This document shows, in pieces, positions 1 through 8,562 of a stretch of DNA of 64,000 bases. Made by a program: the position numbers and the translations under genes. The notes under the pieces were generated by a model. The model was not told where the DNA came from. It worked only from the letters and a program-made list of their open reading frames with translations, and did not search any database. Each line of letters begins with the position of its first letter. Position 1 is the first letter of the stretch. Source of the stretch: Candidatus Obscuribacterales bacterium (lineage in GTDB: Bacteria; Cyanobacteriota; Vampirovibrionia; Obscuribacterales; Obscuribacteraceae); contig JARLHI010000076.1 in NCBI GenBank assembly GCA_031292355.1, positions 62,001-126,000 of the forward strand, read 5' to 3'.

Positions 1-2654
1 CTGGATTGTCTCCTGGTCGAAGTTTCGATAGCAATTGGTACCGCTGGCGACATGCCGATGCAGCCAGTTCTGACATTCCACCATTTCGGCATTTCATTTC
101 TTCCGGCGAGCGAGAAGGGCGAGAATTTTCCAGTGTGGGAGCCCATCGAAGAAAAGTTTCGGACATTGCCATCCCCAAAGGATGTACAGACCAGGAATAT
201 TTTTTAAAAGAAGCACCTGAGCGTGAAGCTTGTGACTTAAATGAAGAATTTCCCCTTACAAAGCCGACAGTGATTGCCTTCTATGATTTAACTTTTTCGT
301 CTGACGAGTGTTTTTCTAAACCCAGTCTCTTTGCTGGACACTATCAGCCCAAAAAAGGGGAGTTACCACCCATCCCGGATGCCCGAGAGAGATTTGGCGC
401 AGATTGCAAACTCGCAAAGAGAGCCGGCATTGATGTATTTTGCCTGGAGATAACGGCAGACACAAATTGCGATTTGGTCCAATCTTTGAGAGAACAAAAA
501 AACTCTGAGTGTCGAATCTGTTTGAGATTCGACACCCTAGCCAGCATTGAGGTAGAACTCTCTAAAACCAAGTCTTGCCTTAAGTCAGTTTTGAACGATC
601 CAGCCTATTTCGCCATTGATTCGAAGCCGGTACTTTTCATAAGACAAACCATCAATCCCGGTCAGGAAGAAACTCTCGCTGATTTGAAAGAAAAAACTCT
701 TAGGCACTGTGGTTGTGAGCCCTTTATGATCGCTTCTTACGATTCTTTAGAACAATCATCGAATGTTTGCGATGCTTTTCTGCATGATCCTTCGAATGTT
801 GATTCCATGCAACGATTTGACCATCTTAACGAGCGTATAGGCTTGCACTCTGATCTATCGAGCGCTGTCGGCTATACAAGTATGCTAGTGGACAGCTTGC
901 AAGCCACTAGACGGCGAAAGCCCGTAATCAAAACCGTGGTTCCATCCTTCGACAATGCAAAAACGGGAGGCTTCCTCACCATCGGTAGCAAGCCCAAGCG
1001 CTATGAGTTCTGGTTGAATGCAGCTATAAGCTATAGCCGCACTGATACTGTATGCGGTGTCCCTTTAATATGTCTGAATTCTTGGAACAATTGGCAAAAT
1101 GGATCTTACGTCGAGCCCGATGCACATTTCGGTTTTGCATATTTGAATGCCACAAACCGGGCAATAACAGGCAATTCTAACGTGCATTTCGATGCTCTGG
1201 CTGAATCATCTCAACGATTAAAGCTCCTTTTAGTGGGAAAGACAGCCGATAAATGCTCAGAAACTTTGCTGTTGTTAAAACTGGCACGCTTGATGAAGCG
1301 CTCATTCGGTCTGGAGCCAGTCGTTCTCTTATTGCATGGTGGGCAGCTTCAAAGTGAATTCGAGAGCGTCACAGCCACTTTTGTCGTCGATGAAATGTCA
1401 AAAGACTTTATTGGGCACGCTCAGCAGCTGCTTCGAGACGGATTCAGAAGGGTCCTTTGCAATTCTGTACAGACAGGCAATATAGCCCAAATACTGGCTC
1501 CGCTTGGATTTGATGTCATAACTCTGGTGCAACCTACAATTAGAGAAACGGATTCGAACGCACAGGAAGAAGTGCTGGATTTGGCTCTCCAATTCTCTCG
1601 ATTGCTCGTATTTTCGTCTCATACTGCACTAACATCAATGCAATCGAAAACAAGGACTCGCTTAGAGAACCATGTGGTCAGCGCATGTCCAGCTGACATT
1701 GGAGAACCAAAAGCAGACGCTGATCTACGGAACTATGCCTTTGATCTGCTCAAACTATTCGACCCGTCATTGATTAAAGTGTCAGTTGCTGTGCCAAACT
1801 ACAACTATTCACGTTATCTAAAGGCACGATTAGACTCAATCTTTGCGCAGACATATCCTATCTACGAATTAGTGGTGTTGGACGATGGCTCCAGCGATAA
1901 CAGCCTTGAGGTCTTAAATGAATTGCAGAAGCAAGGAGACAGAGACTTCCAAATTCTTCTTAACGAAACTAATTCTGGCTCTGTCTTTAAACAGTGGCAC
2001 AAATCGACTTTGATTTGTTCAGGCGAAGTTATATGGATAGCAGAGGCAGATGATGGTTCTTCTCCTGAATTCTTGCGCGCGCTCGCGCCTAGATTCTACG
2101 ACAATCCCGAATTGAACCTGGTCTTTGCCAATAGTAGCCAAACAGACGAACATGGAGAACTTCTTTCGGATAACTATGATGAATACTACAGATCTTTCAA
2201 TGGGCTAGATTTCACCAGAAATTTCGAAATTGATAGTAAGACGTTTCTTGCAAAAGCGCTGTCCGTCAAAACGGCCATTGCAAACGTCAGTTCCGCTTTG
2301 ATAAGGCGATACTCACTTTTAGCTGTCATAGACGAAATGCAGAGTACTCTGGGGCAATTGAAAGTGGCCGGAGACTGGAGAATTTATATAGAACTATGCA
2401 AACGCGGTGGAAAAATCGGTTTTATCCGCGAGCCATTAAACGTGCATAGACGACATAGTGGGAGCGTAACTCACTCATCCAAGAGTGAGCTATTGATCAG
2501 AGAATTGAGGACAATTCACGATTTGGCGTATGCCGAAATTCCCGATCCAGTTCTGAGGGAAGAGCAAATGACCTATGTGGAATTCGTTGAGAATGCTCAC
2601 GCAGAACGTGAAAGCTCCAAAATTCAAAAACAAGCCACAAATAGTGAGAGCTAA
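1..2654 (+). CDS. WbsX-like / GT2 multidomain glycosyltransferase (5' end outside window)
   Basis: The reading frame is open to the left window edge, so the N-terminus is missing; the first in-window start-like codon is TTG at 6. From there, residues about 6-45 are the last copy of the FD-x-x-WY ... F-x-HF ... G-x-x-EGR repeat seen in other proteins here. Residues about 87-390 resemble the WbsX (GH99-like) domain, with AGHYQP near the start and SWNNW...YVEPD near the end; the family normally has NEWNEW. Residues about 405-570 look like a GT4 N-terminal Rossmann half. Residues about 590-830 are a GT-A GT2 domain (SVAVPNYNYS, VLDDGSSD, AEADDGS). It probably assembles a surface glycan in the cytoplasm. 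The next gene starts 1 bp after its stop, so the two are likely co-transcribed. Confidence 0.85.
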   Translation, partial: GLSPGRSFDSNWYRWRHADAASSDIPPFRHFISSGEREGREFSSVGAHRRKVSDIAIPKGCTDQEYFLKEAPEREACDLNEEFPLTKPTVIAFYDLTFSSDECFSKPSLFAGHYQPKKGELPPIPDARERFGADCKLAKRAGIDVFCLEITADTNCDLVQSLREQKNSECRICLRFDTLASIEVELSKTKSCLKSVLNDPAYFAIDSKPVLFIRQTINPGQEETLADLKEKTLRHCGCEPFMIASYDSLEQSSNVCDAFLHDPSNVDSMQRFDHLNERIGLHSDLSSAVGYTSMLVDSLQATRRRKPVIKTVVPSFDNAKTGGFLTIGSKPKRYEFWLNAAISYSRTDTVCGVPLICLNSWNNWQNGSYVEPDAHFGFAYLNATNRAITGNSNVHFDALAESSQRLKLLLVGKTADKCSETLLLLKLARLMKRSFGLEPVVLLLHGGQLQSEFESVTATFVVDEMSKDFIGHAQQLLRDGFRRVLCNSVQTGNIAQILAPLGFDVITLVQPTIRETDSNAQEEVLDLALQFSRLLVFSSHTALTSMQSKTRTRLENHVVSACPADIGEPKADADLRNYAFDLLKLFDPSLIKVSVAVPNYNYSRYLKARLDSIFAQTYPIYELVVLDDGSSDNSLEVLNELQKQGDRDFQILLNETNSGSVFKQWHKSTLICSGEVIWIAEADDGSSPEFLRALAPRFYDNPELNLVFANSSQTDEHGELLSDNYDEYYRSFNGLDFTRNFEIDSKTFLAKALSVKTAIANVSSALIRRYSLLAVIDEMQSTLGQLKVAGDWRIYIELCKRGGKIGFIREPLNVHRRHSGSVTHSSKSELLIRELRTIHDLAYAEIPDPVLREEQMTYVEFVENAHAERESSKIQKQATNSES

Positions 2655-2655
2655 A

Positions 2656-4047
2656 ATGGTCGATAACAACACAGCAGAACCGAAAACAAAATCACCGTTT
2701 GGTGCCTACGACATTCGCGGCGTCTATGGCGAGACAATTACAGAAGCCTTCGCTTACAGCCTGGGCATCGCCCTCAGCACACACCTGGGCAAAGGCAAAT
2801 TGATAGCTGTTGGTCACGACTCGCGGCTTTCGTCACCGTCTCTCACCCAGGCGCTCATATCTGGCATCGAAGCCGCTGGTAACAGGGTTGAAGGTCTTGG
2901 ACTGGCTTCAACTCCGCGCGTCTACTGGCACGGCTCGCAGAAGCAATTTGCGGGCTCAGTTGCAATCACAGCCAGCCACCTGCCGGCCAAGCACAACGGT
3001 TTCAAAATTTGCCGAGAGCAAGGCATACCAATCAGTTCAGAAGATGGACTAAAAGAAATTCAAAATTCAATGGAAAGGAATCAAAAACAGGATTTAACAC
3101 TTGCCACAAAAAAACATGAACAGGCGTTCGAATCGCATGGACTGGCTGAATATCTCGATTTGTTGAGAGCCTTTCTCAAGCTCGAAAAGCCGCTCAAAAT
3201 AGTCATTGATATTGGTGGCAGTCCTGTAGGTGAAGAAATCAGTGCGTTGCTGATTGATGATTTATTGACGGTAGAACTGATGGATTCGGCGCCAGATGGC
3301 AATTTCTCCAGACGCTCACCTAATCCGATGGATGAAGGAGCACTAGATGACTTATGCAATCGCGTCAGAGAAAGCCAAGCCGATTTCGGTGTCGCTTTTG
3401 ATGGTGACGGTGACCGTATTGTTTTCATCAACGAAACAGGAAAAACTGTGTCACCAGATTTGGTGACAGCGCTGCTTGCCATGCGAGTTTTACAAAAAAC
3501 TCCTGGCGCAAAAATCATGTACGATTTGCGTTCCAGTCGCGCTGTGCCTGAATTTATCATTACACATGGCGGACTGGCGCTCAAATGCCGGGTTGGGCAC
3601 TCTTTTATAAAAGCCGATATGCGCCGTAAAAATGCAGCGCTTGCTGGCGAACTGTCCTCGCACTATTACTGGGCAGAATTAGCCTATACGGATAACGCGG
3701 TCAAAACTCTAATTGAAATAATCAACTTGCTCAGCCAACAGAAGCAAAGTCTTGCTCAGTTGGTTGCGCCCCTAGATGTTTATCCAAATTCTGGTGAAAT
3801 AAACTTCGCCTGTAAGGACGTTAGAAATACTCTGGAAGCCTTGCACAAAAATTTCGCCGACGCGCAATTCGATTTTACGGATGGCATTACAGCCGAATTT
3901 TCAAACTGGTGGTTTAATGCCCGTGGCTCGCATACCGAGCCACTATTGCGCCTTTGCATAGGAGCGCAAAACCAGGAATTATTGATTGAGAAAAAAATGG
4001 CGTTAAAAGAATTGATTGAAGAGACGAATTCAAATATTCACAGCTGA
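2656..4047 (+). CDS. manB: Phosphomannomutase/phosphoglucomutase (alpha-D-phosphohexomutase)
   Basis: Interconverts hexose 6-phosphate and 1-phosphate, feeding GDP-mannose or UDP-glucose synthesis. The 463-residue length is normal for the family. The phospho-serine loop is ITASHLPAKHNG with Ser107; the usual Asn after SH is Leu here. The metal loop is FDGDGDR (Asp249, 251, 253). The sugar-specificity loop is GELSSHYYW, and the phosphate-binding loop near the C-terminus is ARGSHTEPLLRL. I chose ATG 2656 because it has a GTGAGAG ribosome site just upstream and begins right after the preceding stop; the open frame extends 81 bp further upstream inside the previous gene. It is the only central sugar-phosphate enzyme in the window. 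Phosphomannomutase versus phosphoglucomutase preference cannot be decided from sequence, so the symbol marks the family. Confidence 0.92.
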   Translation: MVDNNTAEPKTKSPFGAYDIRGVYGETITEAFAYSLGIALSTHLGKGKLIAVGHDSRLSSPSLTQALISGIEAAGNRVEGLGLASTPRVYWHGSQKQFAGSVAITASHLPAKHNGFKICREQGIPISSEDGLKEIQNSMERNQKQDLTLATKKHEQAFESHGLAEYLDLLRAFLKLEKPLKIVIDIGGSPVGEEISALLIDDLLTVELMDSAPDGNFSRRSPNPMDEGALDDLCNRVRESQADFGVAFDGDGDRIVFINETGKTVSPDLVTALLAMRVLQKTPGAKIMYDLRSSRAVPEFIITHGGLALKCRVGHSFIKADMRRKNAALAGELSSHYYWAELAYTDNAVKTLIEIINLLSQQKQSLAQLVAPLDVYPNSGEINFACKDVRNTLEALHKNFADAQFDFTDGITAEFSNWWFNARGSHTEPLLRLCIGAQNQELLIEKKMALKELIEETNSNIHS

Positions 4048-4212
4048 CTGCCCACGTCCGCTTTGCACGATCAATTTCCTATATTTGGACCGGAAAACTC
4101 ACGGAAGGTTGCATCGTCAAAAAGTGCGATGAATCATTAGCAAGACAGCGCCTTCGAGCTTCAGGGATATAAAATCGGTAAGAAATCAAATGGGCGCGGA
4201 CACGGCAGCAAT

Positions 4213-4275
4213 CGGGTGAAATAAGGTGAGTCTGCCGGTGGACAATCGGGTGAATTCGGGTGACAATACGGGTGG
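4213..4275 (+). repeat. Short CGGGTGA direct repeats
   Basis: CGGGTGA occurs at 4213, 4247 and 4257, with a CGGGTGG variant at 4269. They lie just upstream of the Fic-like remnant. The rest of 4048-4285 holds no gene that I can recognise. Confidence 0.6.
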
Positions 4276-4285
4276 GGTCAATCAG

Positions 4286-4452
4286 ATGCTGAAAACAGAT
4301 ACCATCCAGATAACGCCGAATTTGCTTTCGTTGCTTACTGAAATCGACGGGTTCACAGGCACCTGGCGAGCCCTAGGTAGCCTTGCGCCCGATCGGCTCT
4401 GGCTCTGCGCCGTGTTGCCACCATCGAAGGCACTTTTCGACGCCAGTTCTAA
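4286..4452 (+). pseudogene. Fic-family N-terminal remnant, frameshifted and truncated
   Basis: From ATG 4286 the translation runs ITPNLLSLLTEIDGFTGTWR then ALGSLAPDRL, which matches the conserved N-terminus of Fic/DOC adenylyltransferase-family proteins. The family continues with an (A)LRRVATIE segment. That continuation is present in another frame (ALALRRVATIEGTF) from about 4396 and ends at a stop at 4450-4452. One base has therefore been lost near 4391-4402. No HPFxxGNGR catalytic motif follows in any frame nearby. A continuous frame of 141 codons (4226-4651) crosses the region but stops resembling Fic after the shift. I call it a dead fragment. Family assignment rests on remembered motif similarity, not on a search. 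Confidence 0.6.
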
Positions 4453-4721
4453 TGTCATTTCTTCCACGAACACTGTTCTTACTTCGGCGAAAGGGCGCAC
4501 TACTTTTGAATTGACAGGCTTCACTGTTGACATAGGAGCGGTTGCTTTGTGGGGTGCTGGCGCTAAAGGCACCGGAGCACGGACGTTAAACGCTTCCACC
4601 AGAGCGGACAGACCGGCAAAACTGCACCTGACCGGCAAAACCTCTTCCTAAAAACGGCAGATTTTTGCAGATGTAAATTCACGTCAACTCGGTTCCAAAT
4701 TCGTTTTCTAGGTTCCAATTG

Positions 4722-4743
4722 TATTGATTTAAATCAATATAAT
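4722..4743 (+). promoter_or_regulatory. 18-bp perfect palindrome overlapping a TATAAT box
   Basis: Positions 4722-4739 read TATTGATTTAAATCAATA, a perfect inverted repeat. Its last two bases are the first two of a perfect TATAAT (4738-4743). No convincing -35 box is visible at 16-18 bp. The layout suits a repressor or activator site on a promoter for the 1135-residue GT gene, whose start is about 305 bp downstream. Confidence 0.45.
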
Positions 4744-4747
4744 TTCA

Positions 4748-4769
4748 GCACGAGTTGCCTCTCTCGTGC
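4748..4769 (+). other. Hairpin in leader
   Basis: GCACGAG (4748-4754) pairs with CTCGTGC (4763-4769) around an 8-nt loop. There is no T-tract, so it is not a typical terminator. It would lie at the very 5' end of a transcript started at the TATAAT just upstream. Confidence 0.4.
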
Positions 4770-4857
4770 ATTCATGAGTCGTCTCTTTGCTTAAATGATG
4801 GTTTAGAGGCTACCGTGAAGCGGCGTCAATGCGAACGTAATTTGATGGGAGTGAGCG

Positions 4858-4968
4858 GTGAGAATTTTAGTTGAAGCCTTTTTCGAAATCATCCTGCGAA
4901 AGCAACATGAGAAGAGTGATACAAATCCTTCGAAAACAGCAGTCATCCAGAATTTTGAAACGGTATAA
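4858..4968 (+). CDS. Possible 36-residue small ORF in the leader
   Basis: A GTG start at 4858 follows GGGAG with 7-8 bp spacing. It opens a frame of 36 residues beginning MRILVEAFFEIILRKQHEKS, which ends at TAA 4966-4968. The first half could form an amphipathic helix. I recognise no family, and a frame this short can arise by chance. The remainder of 4453-5048 shows no other gene. Confidence 0.2.
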   Translation: MRILVEAFFEIILRKQHEKSDTNPSKTAVIQNFETV

Positions 4969-5048
4969 AATTGCGATGAACTTGCACGAAAATCGGCAAC
5001 TCCCCCATTGAACGATACTAATCAGCAAAATAAAGTTGGACCTCGAAT

Positions 5049-8000
5049 ATGCAACCTAAAATCAATGAATACGCATTAAAGGAAGAATTGAACGTTGCCT
5101 TAAAAGAAGTACAAACTTTGAAAGATGAGCTCTCATCGGCTAGACGTTCAATTGCCGAACAGAACTCGAGAATCATTGACGCAGAAGCGCAGGCGCGCTC
5201 TTTTGCAGCGAGAGAACTGCACGCCTTAGCCGAAACGGAGTCATTACGAGTGCGACTCAAGTATTTAGAAGTCCAAAATAATTCCAGATTGGGCAAATTA
5301 ACGAGAAACCTGTCGAAGAATCTCAAAGAGAAAATTTCTCTGAACGCGCAAGAAGCAGCCACTGCAACGAAAATCTCAGAACTCGGTTTGTTCGATGAAG
5401 TCTTTTATGTGCATCGATATCCTGAAATTTTAGACACAGGTCTCGAGCCTTTAGTCCACTACTTAAAATTTGGTGGCCGAGAACGTAAAGATCCTAGCGG
5501 CTTGTTTGATACCAGCTTTTATCTTAAGCAAGTGAACGATGCCGACCGGGTCGAGAATGCTCTTGTGCATTATGTCTCCGAAGGTGCTGCAGCTAAGCTC
5601 AATCCAAACAGATTATTTGAGTCGGAGTATTACCTAAGACAAAGTCCCGACGCAAGTTCAAATGCATTGGCACACTTTGCCGCCTCAAAAGGCGCAGCGA
5701 AACTGAGTCCCAGTCCATACTTCGATTTAGCATTTTACGGCGAGAATAATCCAGACGTTGTTGCTTCAGGTGTAAATTTACTCGAGCACTATCTGGTATC
5801 AGGTGCATTTGAAGGGCGCGATCCCAATTTATTCTTTGATTCTCAATTCTATTTGCAAACTGCAAACTTAGAAAGCAAGCCTTTTTTCCAAATGGAGCCT
5901 GCATCCACTCAAGAGTCACTGTCTAGATTTTATTCCCAGGCGGCAGTGTTTCTTCGACGAGAAAAGCGATTATCAAATCCACTCATTCACTACATTGAAC
6001 ATGGCGAGGAGGAAGGTCTCTATCCTCATCCTTTGTTTTCACCAATTTTCTACAAAACAAAAAACATCACTCCAGCGAAAATCCCACCGCTGAAGCACTT
6101 CTTGATTGAAGGTCGAGTCCGTGGATACAGGACTCATCCATTGTTTGATGCCAATTTCTATCTCGAGAAGAATAATGACGTTGCTGAATGTGGAGTCGAT
6201 GCCTTTTCACATTTTCTAGTATCTGGATTCAAAGAGAAACGCAGTCCCCACCCGCTGTTCGACACAAGGTACTATCTCGAACAAAATGCGGATGTGAAGT
6301 CGTCAGGCGTCAATCCACTAATACACTTTTTGCAAATCGGTGCAAAAGAAGGACGAAACCCGAGTGCTGCATTCGACATAGATTATTACGTCGAAAAATA
6401 CCGAGATGCCATTCCTGATGGCGCCAATGCCCTCATACATTACGTGACTGAGGGAGCCAGAAAAGGCTTTCTGCCAAACAAAAGTGGAGAAGTGGAAGTT
6501 TCAATTTGGGAAGATGCAGACCCAGCGGATATTTCCTTCCAAACATATGTAGACTCAGTCGATGTGTCGATTGTCGTGCCAAGCTATAAACAAAATGATT
6601 TTACGCTTCGTTGTCTAAAATCGCTGGCGACGCACCAGTCTCGATACCGCTTTGAGGTCATTGTAGTAGACGACTGTTCTCCTGATGACACTGAAGAAAA
6701 ATTGAGTCACATAGTGGGTTTACGATATTTCAAGAACTCCGAGAATATGGGCTTCGTAATGACCTGCAATCGCGGCGTTGCAGAAGCCAGAGGCGAATTT
6801 GTAGCGCTCTTAAACAACGACACAATCGTCTTAGAACACTGGCTCGATGAACTGATAGACACTTTTTATACACATCCCAAAGCCGGATTGGTTGGCTCCA
6901 AATTGATTTATCCAGATGGTGCATTGCAGGATGCAGGTAGCATCGTATATAGCGACGGAGACGCCGCTAATTTTGGCCGTGACGACGCTGCCGATAAGCC
7001 AGAATATAACTATGTCAGAGCCGTCGACTATTGCACCGGCGCGGCGCTCGCCATGCGGCGTGAGCACTACCTCAAATTAGGTGGCTTTGGCGAAGAATAT
7101 CGTCCTATTTACTGGGAGGATGTGGATCTCGCCTTCAAAGTAAGACGAGATGGATTCGAATGCTTATACCAACCATTTTCTGTCGTCATTCATTTTGAAG
7201 GTGTAACGTGCGGTAGGAACACAAATACCGGACTCAAGCAAAAACAAATCTTGAATCAAAAAACGTTTGGAGCAAAGTGGGCGTCAGAACTGCCTAATCA
7301 GCCAAAACATACAAATAAGCCATTTATTGAATGGAACCGAGATAATCGTAGGAAGGTTCTTTTTGTCACATGCTTGACACCTCAAGCTGATAGAGACGCA
7401 GGCTCAACTTTAACCATCGAATGGCTGAAAGCGTTTAAAAATTTGCATTATGACATCACGTTTTTCCCTACTTCATTAAGCCATGAAGGCAAGTACACTG
7501 AGTATTTGCAAAAGGAGGGCATCAAGTGCATTTACGCACCATATGTGAAATCTCCAAACGCATTTTTCTCTGCTCTCAAAGACGAATACGATCTTGTAGT
7601 CATTTGTAGAATTGAAGTTTTTGACGAACACTTCGCCACGCTAAAAGAAAAGTGTCCCAGCGCAAAATTTGTTTTTCAAACCATTGACTTGCATTATCTT
7701 CGTACGAAACGAGAAGCAGAAGTTTTGTCTTCGCCCGCTTTACTGGCTGAGTCGGAGATACTCAAAGAACAGGAATTATCGGCACTAAGAATCGCTGATA
7801 TGTCTATCGTCGTAAGCCCTGAGGAAGTTGAAATACTAAAAGGCGAGCTGCCAAATCCGAAGGTAATGTGCATTCCTTTTTCCACGCAAATTCAGAAGTT
7901 AGAAACACCTTTTGAAGAAAGACGCGACCTCGTCTTTGTGGGAGGATATGGTCATCAACCTAATGCTGATGCCGTGGTTTACTTTGCCAAAGAGGTCTTC

Positions 8001-8456
8001 CCATTAATCAAGATGGAACTACCAGAGGTGCGGTTTTTCATTATCGGCGGCGGAGCAACTGAAGAAGTAAAACAGCTCGCAAATTTTGACATTGTAGTGA
8101 CTGGGATGGCACCAGATCTAACCAAGTATTTAAAATACGCAAAGCTTTCTGTAGCTCCTTTGCGATTTGGCGCTGGCTTGAAGGGCAAAATTCTAAGCAG
8201 TCTTGGTGCCGGATTACCGTGTGTGGCCACAAATGTAGGACTTGAAGGTACAGGCTTGACGCCCGATGAAAATATTCTTGTCGCGAATTCACCGCAAGAC
8301 TTTGCGAAAAAAGTGGTTGAAGTTTACCGGAACAAATCGCAGTGGCAAAAATTAGCTTACAATGGTTATCAGTTCGTTGAAAGAAATTTTTCGCCTGAGA
8401 AAATCGCTTTGGACATCAAGTCGTTGCTTATGGACCTGAAGATTGAAACTAGCTAA
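5049..8456 (+). CDS. Repeat-GT2-GT4 bifunctional glycosyltransferase
   Basis: A 1135-residue cytoplasmic enzyme. Residues 1-110 are coiled coil, ending in a basic stretch (NNSRLGKLTRNLSKNLKEK) that resembles the tail motif of neighbouring GTs. Residues about 113-477 hold nine copies of the FD-x-x-FYL ... HYL-x-x-G ... EGR-x-P repeat; the fifth carries an insertion. Residues about 500-760 are a GT2 domain of the rhamnosyltransferase type (SIVVPSYKQN, VVDDCSPDD, LLNNDT, WEDVDL). Residues about 767-1130 are a GT4 domain (DAGSTLTIEWL, GGYGHQPN, GAGLKGKILSSLGAGLP). Two GT modules suggest two successive sugar transfers. ATG 5049 has no strong ribosome site. It is monocistronic between the regulatory gap and an opposing operon. 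Confidence 0.9.
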   Translation: MQPKINEYALKEELNVALKEVQTLKDELSSARRSIAEQNSRIIDAEAQARSFAARELHALAETESLRVRLKYLEVQNNSRLGKLTRNLSKNLKEKISLNAQEAATATKISELGLFDEVFYVHRYPEILDTGLEPLVHYLKFGGRERKDPSGLFDTSFYLKQVNDADRVENALVHYVSEGAAAKLNPNRLFESEYYLRQSPDASSNALAHFAASKGAAKLSPSPYFDLAFYGENNPDVVASGVNLLEHYLVSGAFEGRDPNLFFDSQFYLQTANLESKPFFQMEPASTQESLSRFYSQAAVFLRREKRLSNPLIHYIEHGEEEGLYPHPLFSPIFYKTKNITPAKIPPLKHFLIEGRVRGYRTHPLFDANFYLEKNNDVAECGVDAFSHFLVSGFKEKRSPHPLFDTRYYLEQNADVKSSGVNPLIHFLQIGAKEGRNPSAAFDIDYYVEKYRDAIPDGANALIHYVTEGARKGFLPNKSGEVEVSIWEDADPADISFQTYVDSVDVSIVVPSYKQNDFTLRCLKSLATHQSRYRFEVIVVDDCSPDDTEEKLSHIVGLRYFKNSENMGFVMTCNRGVAEARGEFVALLNNDTIVLEHWLDELIDTFYTHPKAGLVGSKLIYPDGALQDAGSIVYSDGDAANFGRDDAADKPEYNYVRAVDYCTGAALAMRREHYLKLGGFGEEYRPIYWEDVDLAFKVRRDGFECLYQPFSVVIHFEGVTCGRNTNTGLKQKQILNQKTFGAKWASELPNQPKHTNKPFIEWNRDNRRKVLFVTCLTPQADRDAGSTLTIEWLKAFKNLHYDITFFPTSLSHEGKYTEYLQKEGIKCIYAPYVKSPNAFFSALKDEYDLVVICRIEVFDEHFATLKEKCPSAKFVFQTIDLHYLRTKREAEVLSSPALLAESEILKEQELSALRIADMSIVVSPEEVEILKGELPNPKVMCIPFSTQIQKLETPFEERRDLVFVGGYGHQPNADAVVYFAKEVFPLIKMELPEVRFFIIGGGATEEVKQLANFDIVVTGMAPDLTKYLKYAKLSVAPLRFGAGLKGKILSSLGAGLPCVATNVGLEGTGLTPDENILVANSPQDFAKKVVEVYRNKSQWQKLAYNGYQFVERNFSPEKIALDIKSLLMDLKIETS

Positions 8457-8562
8457 GTCAACTAATAAAGTTTTGACTCTGACCACAAGAAACCGACCGT
8501 TCGAGGCTAGTCAGCGCGCGTGTCGAAAAGATGAGAATTGACAAACCGCTTGTAATTGAACG

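Noticed and set aside
3081-3584. 167-codon minus-strand frame opposite the phosphohexomutase
   Set aside because: The plus strand has all catalytic motifs of the family here; the antisense frame is serine-rich and has no motif or ribosome site.
4282-4638. 118-codon minus-strand frame opposite the Fic remnant
   Set aside because: The plus strand carries recognisable Fic N-terminal residues in two frames, while the minus frame is low complexity and shows no motif.
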